From an uncultured Ignavibacteria bacterium (lineage in GTDB: Bacteria > Bacteroidota > Ignavibacteria > Tepidaquicellales > Tepidaquicellaceae), in the NCBI GenBank assembly GCA_937974175.1, contig CALJIG010000030.1, forward strand, positions 1 through 12,052: DNA of 12,052 bases, given 5' to 3'. The position numbers were made by a program, and so were the translations under genes. Positions 7,130 through 12,052 of the stretch are shown one piece after another. Within the stretch, counting starts at the first letter, position 1, and the number at the start of each line of letters is the position of its first letter. Below the pieces are notes generated by a model. That model saw only the letters and a list, made by a program, of their open reading frames with translations. It was not told where the DNA came from and searched no databases.

Positions 7130-8089
7130 TCATTTTTCCAGTGAGAGAATCATTTTGAAAGTATCCCGTTTATATTTTTTATCTTTTTCAGAAATTTCCA
7201 TAGGAAGAAATCCGAATTTGTTATAAAGATTTAGTGCAGCTTCAAGCTTCTGGCTTGTGCTGAGAAAAACAGCTTTCGCATTTTTTTCTTTTGCATATTT
7301 GATTGCCGCTTCACACAATACATATCCTGCCTGCTTGCTTCGTGCAGATTCCGTTACTGCCATTTTACTAAGCTCAAAAGTATCACCTGTTTTTATTAAC
7401 GCGCATGTGCCGATTACTTTGTCATCTATCAAAGCAAAAAATATCATACCTCCCTTATCAAGTATTTCACTCTCGGGGTTATTTAATATTTTTTTATCAA
7501 TTGCTTCCACTTCAAAATAATAATTCAGCCATTCTAAATTTAAATTTTTAAAGTACGCTTTATATTCAGGCCGGAAATTTATAATTTTTACATTATCTCT
7601 TAATCTTTTTTTAACTCTTTCAGTTACTCTATCAAAGATGCTTTTCTCTTCAATACCGTTTTCAATTTTATCCAGTACTTCCAGAATATTTATATTTGCT
7701 TTCTCGAAAATTTCACCGACTCCCGTTTCAAAATCTTTCCATAAAGGAATAAGCTGCGGAAGCATTGCCTCCCCTTTTTTTGAAATTGTAATTATTTTTT
7801 TTCTTGTATCGACTTTATCTTTTATCATCTTCACAAGATTTTTTTTAATCATTGAATTCAAAATCTGCGTTACTGCAGGCTGTGAGATACCAATATGATT
7901 TGCAATTTCCGTTACTGATAAAGACGGATAATCTTTTAATAAATAGAAGACGGCAAAAAATCTGGGCTCGAAATCTATATTAAGGTATTTATAAATCTCA
8001 GAGCCGTCCTGAAGCATTTTTTCCGCGAGTAATTTTATCCGTGTTCCTAAAGCCAGTCTGCCTGCCTTTCTAATTACATTTGTTTTCAT
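7130..8089 (-). CDS. MarR-family regulator fused to GNAT acetyltransferase
   Basis: This 319-residue fusion has an N-terminal winged-helix MarR domain (about 10-150). The helix-turn-helix is at 58-82 (SVTEIANHIGISQPAVTQILN) and the wing at about 87-101. A C-terminal GNAT domain follows (about 167-316). Its acetyl-CoA loop lies near 239-256 (SKMAVTESARSKQAGY), with Q253 where the classic loop has its first glycine; I recall the same substitution in other MarR/GNAT fusions. The LYNKFGF motif at 288-294 is typical of GNAT enzymes. Such fusions probably link DNA binding to acetylation of a small molecule or protein, but the substrate is unknown. The gene is divergent from the DinB gene and has a 14-bp palindrome 40 bp upstream of its start, a candidate operator. 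The S41 gene follows by 49 bp. Confidence 0.9.
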   Translation of the reverse strand: MKTNVIRKAGRLALGTRIKLLAEKMLQDGSEIYKYLNIDFEPRFFAVFYLLKDYPSLSVTEIANHIGISQPAVTQILNSMIKKNLVKMIKDKVDTRKKIITISKKGEAMLPQLIPLWKDFETGVGEIFEKANINILEVLDKIENGIEEKSIFDRVTERVKKRLRDNVKIINFRPEYKAYFKNLNLEWLNYYFEVEAIDKKILNNPESEILDKGGMIFFALIDDKVIGTCALIKTGDTFELSKMAVTESARSKQAGYVLCEAAIKYAKEKNAKAVFLSTSQKLEAALNLYNKFGFLPMEISEKDKKYKRDTFKMILSLEK

Positions 8090-8128
8090 TTTATATGAGG
8101 GGTTTACGTTATAAGTTTTTAAAAGTTA

Positions 8129-8142
8129 CATAAGGGCTTATG
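8129..8142. promoter_or_regulatory. Candidate MarR operator (palindrome)
   Basis: CATAAGGGCTTATG is a perfect 6-bp inverted repeat around a GG centre, in the 137-bp divergent region between the MarR/GNAT and DinB genes, 40 bp upstream of the MarR/GNAT ATG. MarR proteins usually bind pseudo-palindromes of about 16-20 bp in their own promoter regions, so the size and place are reasonable. No second copy is visible in this window. Binding is inferred. Confidence 0.4.
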
Positions 8143-8177
8143 CATATTTATATCAATGTATCAAAGATTAAATAAAT

Positions 8178-8207
8178 TTCAAATGAAAAATATATTGCAT
8201 AAATTTG
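8178..8207 (+). promoter_or_regulatory. Candidate DinB-gene promoter, Bacteroidota type
   Basis: TAAATTTG (8200-8207), followed by C, matches the TAnnTTTGC -7 consensus and lies 19 bp before the DinB ATG. The expected -33 position, 19 nt upstream, has TTC (8178-8180) instead of TTG, so the -33 element is imperfect. The implied start site is around 8211-8214, leaving a very short untranslated leader. Confidence 0.45.
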
Positions 8208-8226
8208 CTTATAAAATTAAGAAAAA

Positions 8227-8751
8227 ATGAAAAAACCTGCAGCAAGCGAAAGCGCATCATATTATAAGCATTACATTAATCTAAATACTGAGCCCGATAT
8301 AATAAAAAATTTAGAAGACCAGATTCTTCAGATAAAAAAATCATTCGGTTCCGTTAAAGGCGATAAACAGACTTTCAGATACGAGAAAGGTAAATGGAGC
8401 GTAAAAGAATTGCTCGGACATATTATGGATGCAGAAAGAATTTTCGGGTACAGAGCGTTGAGAATTTCAAGAAAAGATAAAACTCCTCTTTCAGGTTTTG
8501 AAGAAAATCACTATGTAAAAAACGGCGACTTTGATGCAAGAAGTATGACTTCTTTATTGGATGAGTTCACTGCTTTGCGAAGAGCAAATATTGAATTATT
8601 TAAAAGTCTTGATGAGAAAAAACTTGCACTGAAAGGAACTGCAAACGGCTCGCCTGTATCGGTGCGCGCATTGGCATATATAATAAGCGGACATACAAAA
8701 CATCACATCGGAATTTTAAAAGAAAGATATATTCCGGCTTTTAAAAAATAA
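8227..8751 (+). CDS. DinB/YfiT-family putative metal-dependent protein
   Basis: This 174-residue protein fits the DinB-like four-helix-bundle superfamily (DinB_2 type). These proteins typically bind a divalent metal through three histidines; characterised relatives are thiol-dependent S-transferases or hydrolases. Candidate ligands are H65 in KWSVKELLGHIMDAE, and H156 and H160 in ISGHTKHHIGILKERY. The FRYEKGKWSVKELLGHI segment (50-66) is a hallmark of the family. No signal peptide, so it should be cytoplasmic. It is the only complete plus-strand gene here and is divergent from the MarR/GNAT gene. Its TAA stop directly abuts the stop of the convergent M1 gene. It is not DNA polymerase IV, which is also called DinB. 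The exact reaction is unknown. Confidence 0.9.
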   Translation: MKKPAASESASYYKHYINLNTEPDIIKNLEDQILQIKKSFGSVKGDKQTFRYEKGKWSVKELLGHIMDAERIFGYRALRISRKDKTPLSGFEENHYVKNGDFDARSMTSLLDEFTALRRANIELFKSLDEKKLALKGTANGSPVSVRALAYIISGHTKHHIGILKERYIPAFKK

Positions 8752-8759
8752 CTAAAAGC
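8737..8759. terminator. Weak inverted repeat across the convergent stop codons
   Basis: GCTTTTA (8737-8743) and TAAAAGC (8753-8759) form a 7-bp AT-rich inverted repeat with a 9-nt loop that covers both the DinB and M1 stop codons. There is no other space for a terminator, since the two genes have no bases between them. The stem is weak and neither side has a clean T-tract, so this may be only a vestigial bidirectional terminator. Confidence 0.25.
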
Positions 8760-10398
8760 TGCTCTTCTTAATTTTTTTCAGAATAAAATTATCAGGGTCG
8801 AGTATAACTTTTTTCACTTTGCCCTGAATCTCTCCTGTAAAATCCTGCTCTTTTTTATCATTAAAGAAAGTAAATTTTTTAGTTTCGATATCTGTCACTA
8901 TTTCAAAAGTTACAGGCATTGTATAGACCATATCTTCCTGCACCTGTTTAAGATTTATTTTAAAATCTGTACCATCGCGGGTTAAAACAAATTCATATTC
9001 AGGTCTCCCCGTACCTTTGAATACCCACTCGTCAAAGAACCAGTCAAGATATTCCCCGTAATTTTTTTCACAAACAAACTGAAAATCAAACGTTGAGGCA
9101 GTACCGAATTTATGAGTAATATAATACTCACGCAGTGTCTTAAAAAAAACAGAATCACCCATCACTCCGCGCAGCATATGCAAGCACCAGCCGCCTTTAT
9201 TATATGATACAGGTCCGAATAAATTCACAGGGGGATTATACAATGTTCCATAATAATATCCGTTGTCAGTTCTATCCATAAATCTGTTAAGCGCATCCTT
9301 CCCTTTATCATATTCTATCCACAATCCTTCCGAATAAGTCGCAAAGCCTTCGTTTAGCCAGATATCTTTCCATGAAGCAGGAGTGACTGCATCACCAAAC
9401 CACTGATGCGCCAGCTCATGCGCAACAATTTTTTCATACGCTTTATTTCCGGTGACAGTGTTATAGCCCATGCTTGAAATTGTCTGATGCTCCATTGCAC
9501 CGTTACTCCAGCCGAACATTGCCATTCCGTATCCTTCATTTACGAAGGGATACTCTCCAAATAAAGATGAATAAAAATTTAACATTTCAGGTGTTCTCTC
9601 CCAGTCAAATTTTGCATCCTGAAGATAAGAAGGAAAAGCATAATAGCTGACAGGCATTGAGAGCAGGCTATCCTGTGTTGTATAAATGTCAGACCAGTTA
9701 GAAAATTTTCCAAGGTTTATTGAAACGAGATAAGTTGAAATCGGATATTGAGATTTTCTTTTTTCTTTAATTAATCCGTTCTCTTCCGTTCTTTCAAGCA
9801 GCTTTCCCTGTGTGGCAAGCATTAAGCTATCAGGGTATTCAGTCTCTATGCTGACTAAAAACTTATCTTCTATTCTATCCTTGCATGGCCACCAGGTGGG
9901 AGCGTAATTAGGCTCGCTTAGTGAATATACATTTGTCGCACCATCTATAGTCGTAAATTCAAATGAAGAGAAGCCTTCTGCTTCGGGCGTGCCGGAATAA
10001 TTTATTTGAATATGAACTGTATCATTCCTGTTAAACTTTTTTTCAATGATAAGATAATTATTCTCTCTATCGTATTTTAAGTTTTCGTTTTTATATTTTA
10101 CAAAGTGAATATCAAGGTTCTCATAAAAATTCAAATAAACTTTGTCTAATGAATCGGATAGAATTTTCAGGACAGTGGTAACATCTCCGAACAATACTTT
10201 TTGAGGAATGTCGAATCTGAATTTTAATTTGTTTTCAAGTACGTCAAATTTATTCTGCTCTTTTATAATTAACGAATCATCAGAGCGTTCATTTTGTATG
10301 AACTGATTTTTTATATTGTTAAAGAATGGAATATAAGTGCATGAAATGACCAGTAGAGGCAGCAGCGAGAGCGCAATTAAAAACTTAATTTTATTCAT
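8752..10398 (-). CDS. M1-family metallopeptidase, lipoprotein
   Basis: This 548-residue protein is a zinc metallopeptidase of family M1, likely an aminopeptidase that trims peptides outside the cytoplasm. The N-terminus is a lipoprotein signal with lipobox VISC and acylated C20; no acidic surface-export run follows the cysteine, so a periplasm-facing position is favoured. The N-terminal beta domain covers about 50-250. The substrate-binding loop GAMEH is at 300-304, where many M1 enzymes have GAMEN. The zinc motif HELAH is at 327-331 and the third ligand E350 is in NEGFATY. Y399 in SYNKGG is the probable transition-state tyrosine. It is short for the family: after the catalytic domain there is only a small beta region (about 465-540) and not the long helical C-terminal domain of ERAP-like enzymes. 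It starts 12 bp after the amidohydrolase stop, so the two are probably one transcript. Confidence 0.93.
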   Translation of the reverse strand: MNKIKFLIALSLLPLLVISCTYIPFFNNIKNQFIQNERSDDSLIIKEQNKFDVLENKLKFRFDIPQKVLFGDVTTVLKILSDSLDKVYLNFYENLDIHFVKYKNENLKYDRENNYLIIEKKFNRNDTVHIQINYSGTPEAEGFSSFEFTTIDGATNVYSLSEPNYAPTWWPCKDRIEDKFLVSIETEYPDSLMLATQGKLLERTEENGLIKEKRKSQYPISTYLVSINLGKFSNWSDIYTTQDSLLSMPVSYYAFPSYLQDAKFDWERTPEMLNFYSSLFGEYPFVNEGYGMAMFGWSNGAMEHQTISSMGYNTVTGNKAYEKIVAHELAHQWFGDAVTPASWKDIWLNEGFATYSEGLWIEYDKGKDALNRFMDRTDNGYYYGTLYNPPVNLFGPVSYNKGGWCLHMLRGVMGDSVFFKTLREYYITHKFGTASTFDFQFVCEKNYGEYLDWFFDEWVFKGTGRPEYEFVLTRDGTDFKINLKQVQEDMVYTMPVTFEIVTDIETKKFTFFNDKKEQDFTGEIQGKVKKVILDPDNFILKKIKKSSF

Positions 10399-10410
10399 CT
10401 GATATGTTCA

Positions 10411-11967
10411 TTAATAAACTCTGGCACCGTTTTTATAAGCCATTTCTACATTTATAAAACGTATATCATCGGGGTTTGATTCAAATATATTTTCGTTCAG
10501 TACAATCAAATCGGCGCGCATATCGGTACGCAATGCTCCTGTAATATGATCTTCATTTGTGCCGTATGCATTATTAACTGTATACGCATCAAGACAGTCA
10601 TATAAATTTATACTATTCTCAGGGAGAAATCCGTTCTCAAATCCTTTTGCTTTACGTGTAATAGCATAATAAATTGTTTCAAACGGCGAAGCCGATACTA
10701 TAGGGAAATCAGTCCCGAAGCAAAGCTTTACACCATATTTTAAAAGCTCGGAATAATTATGAGTGGTCTGATAATCATTCCTCAATTCAAACGAAGTTGA
10801 GGCATCTGAAAATAAATGTGAAGGCTGAACAGATGCTAAAATTTTTAGCACATCAAAAAGACGGAAATCTTCAGGCTGTATATGCTGCGCATGTTCAATT
10901 CTGAATTTCCTGTTCCTTGCTCCGTGAATAAGATCAAGCTCGGCATTTAGATCAAGCAGTTCACTGACAGATAAATCCCCTATAGCATGCACTGCCATCT
11001 GGTAGCCCGCTTTATCTATTGCAAGAGTGGTTTTATGAAACTCGCCTGAGTTTATATACTCAGTTCTTATTCCGCGCATATCGGAATTTTTATAATTCTT
11101 TAAGTAATATGCCGTTCTGCTGGAAAGCGAGCCGTCATAAAAAGCTTTGAAGCAGCGAAATTTTATCTCATTAAACTTCGCAAATCTTTCCTTATGCTTA
11201 TCGATATTGTAAAACTCTTCAAACGGAAGGATGGAATTAATATGTAAATTCAGTTCACCTTTATTTAAAAGATATTCATAAATATCCAGATCTTCCGGCA
11301 GAGTAATATCTGATATAGCTGTGATTCCCAGTGAATGAAACTCCGCTATCTGCTTTTTTACATCTTCAGCTTTTTCTTCAAGTGTTTTCTGCGGAATCAT
11401 AGACTGCAGTTCATACATGGCGCGCTCTTTTAGCTCACCTGTTAAATTTCCGTTTTCATCTCTTATTAATTCATCATCATTAAATGAGTGATTTTCAAAA
11501 TTATTTATAAATTCTAACGCCTTTGTATTTACAAAGCAGGAATGAATATCAAATCTTGAAATGAACATTGGTATATCTTCACAAATACTGTCTAAATAAT
11601 TTTTATTTATTGTAAACTTCTCAGTAAAATTAGAATCAGAAAAATATCCTCCCTGAATCCATTTACAGGATTTTAATTCAGTTTTATACTTTAATATTTC
11701 ATTCCTGAACTCTTCTGAAGTTGATACGTTTCTTAGATTTAATTCAGAGCTTACCATTGCGCCTTTAACCAGATGGACGTGGTTATCATTGAACGCTGGC
11801 AGCATAACTTTGCCTTTCAAATCTATTATTTCATTATAATCGGATTTCAGCGCATCGTGGTTTTTACCTATGAAAATTATTTTACCGCTATCCGAATCGA
11901 CACCGATTGCTTCAGCAAAGTAATTCTTTTTAAGCCAGACTTTTGAATTTAAAAAAAGGGTTTTCAT
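10411..11967 (-). CDS. YtcJ-like metal-dependent amidohydrolase
   Basis: This 518-residue protein belongs to the Amidohydro_3 (YtcJ/imidazolonepropionase-like) group of metal-dependent amidohydrolases, length typical. A small N-terminal beta domain (1-55) leads into the TIM barrel. The metal motif H63-x-H65 follows VMLPAFNDN. K274 in CFKAFYDGSLSSRTA is the candidate carbamylated or bridging residue. H327 (AVHAIGD), H359 (RIEHAQH) and D420 (FGTDFP) complete the expected metal site. The C-terminal segment (about 465-518) returns to the beta domain and has the usual ADLIVLN signature. There is no signal peptide, so it should be cytoplasmic. The substrate cannot be read from sequence; the family hydrolyses cyclic and acyclic amides, formamides and similar C-N bonds. 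It is the first gene of a two-gene unit with the M1 lipoprotein, and divergent from the gene starting at 12014. Confidence 0.9.
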   Translation of the reverse strand: MKTLFLNSKVWLKKNYFAEAIGVDSDSGKIIFIGKNHDALKSDYNEIIDLKGKVMLPAFNDNHVHLVKGAMVSSELNLRNVSTSEEFRNEILKYKTELKSCKWIQGGYFSDSNFTEKFTINKNYLDSICEDIPMFISRFDIHSCFVNTKALEFINNFENHSFNDDELIRDENGNLTGELKERAMYELQSMIPQKTLEEKAEDVKKQIAEFHSLGITAISDITLPEDLDIYEYLLNKGELNLHINSILPFEEFYNIDKHKERFAKFNEIKFRCFKAFYDGSLSSRTAYYLKNYKNSDMRGIRTEYINSGEFHKTTLAIDKAGYQMAVHAIGDLSVSELLDLNAELDLIHGARNRKFRIEHAQHIQPEDFRLFDVLKILASVQPSHLFSDASTSFELRNDYQTTHNYSELLKYGVKLCFGTDFPIVSASPFETIYYAITRKAKGFENGFLPENSINLYDCLDAYTVNNAYGTNEDHITGALRTDMRADLIVLNENIFESNPDDIRFINVEMAYKNGARVY

Positions 11968-12013
11968 TTTAATATTTGTTGGACTAATTTAAACAGTATA
12001 AAACAATTTTAAT

Positions 12014-12052
12014 ATGAAAGCTATCTTTGTCTCTTTATTCGGAGTTTTTGTA
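12014..12052 (+). CDS. Start of an exported protein (partial, runs off the window)
   Basis: The last 39 bases open with ATGAAAGC and translate to MKAIFVSLFGVFV, a basic residue followed by a hydrophobic run, as at the start of a signal peptide. The reading frame is open to the window edge. It is divergent from the amidohydrolase gene, with 46 bp between the two start codons, and follows an AT-rich leader like the other genes here. Only 13 codons are visible, so the product cannot be named. Confidence 0.5.
   Translation, partial: MKAIFVSLFGVFV

Noticed and set aside
8227..8751. Reading the DinB-family gene as DNA polymerase IV
   Set aside because: 174 residues with a histidine-bundle pattern fits the DinB/YfiT metalloprotein family; no Y-family polymerase motifs are present.
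9354..9539. Minus-strand 61-codon open frame inside the M1 gene
   Set aside because: It is an out-of-frame shadow over the conserved zinc-motif region of the M1 peptidase, with no independent support.

Overview
This window looks like the chromosome of a low-GC, non-spore-forming member of the Bacteroidota/Chlorobiota lineage. Four things in the sequence point there. A C-terminal type IX secretion (T9SS) sorting domain ends the large subtilisin-like protease. The rRNA leader has a Bacteroidota-type promoter (TTG, 20 nt, TAnnTTTG), and a candidate -7 element of the same type lies before the DinB gene. Start codons are preceded by AT-rich leaders with no clear Shine-Dalgarno sequence. The first ~50 nt of the 16S rRNA read GGACGAACGCTGGCGGCGTGC rather than the GGATGAACGCTAGCGGCAGGC usual in Bacteroidia, so I favour an Ignavibacteria/Chlorobi-side lineage over a true Bacteroidia genome. 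That placement is inference.

Layout: positions 1-58 are the 5' end of a 16S rRNA gene on the minus strand. Behind it (59-360) is its leader and promoter region, with two imperfect copies of a promoter-plus-boxA module. Positions 361-568 hold nothing I can support. Positions 569-720 are a compact repeat element: two ~22-bp units in tandem on the left, two related units inverted on the right, and near-perfect 22-bp terminal inverted repeats. It stops 3 bp from the end of a 1444-residue secreted S8 protease gene (724-5058, minus). Further along on the same strand come an unrecognised 155-residue membrane-anchored protein (5164-5631), a hairpin terminator (5716-5740), an exported S41-family peptidase (5752-7080) and a MarR/GNAT regulator-acetyltransferase fusion (7130-8089). 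A DinB-family protein (8227-8751, plus) is divergent from the MarR/GNAT gene. Its stop codon abuts that of a convergent M1 metallopeptidase lipoprotein (8752-10398, minus), which follows a YtcJ-like amidohydrolase (10411-11967, minus) by 12 bp. The last 39 bases open a divergent gene with a signal-peptide-like start.

How the genes fit together: three different exported peptidases (S8, S41, M1) and an amidohydrolase suggest a protein- and peptide-scavenging lifestyle, though only the amidohydrolase/M1 pair has operon-like spacing. The MarR/GNAT gene may control itself and possibly the S41 gene 49 bp downstream, through a palindrome at 8129-8142. I see no phage, IS transposase, CRISPR or defence system. 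The signals most worth a second look are non-coding: the duplicated promoter-boxA module of the rRNA operon and the 569-720 repeat element.
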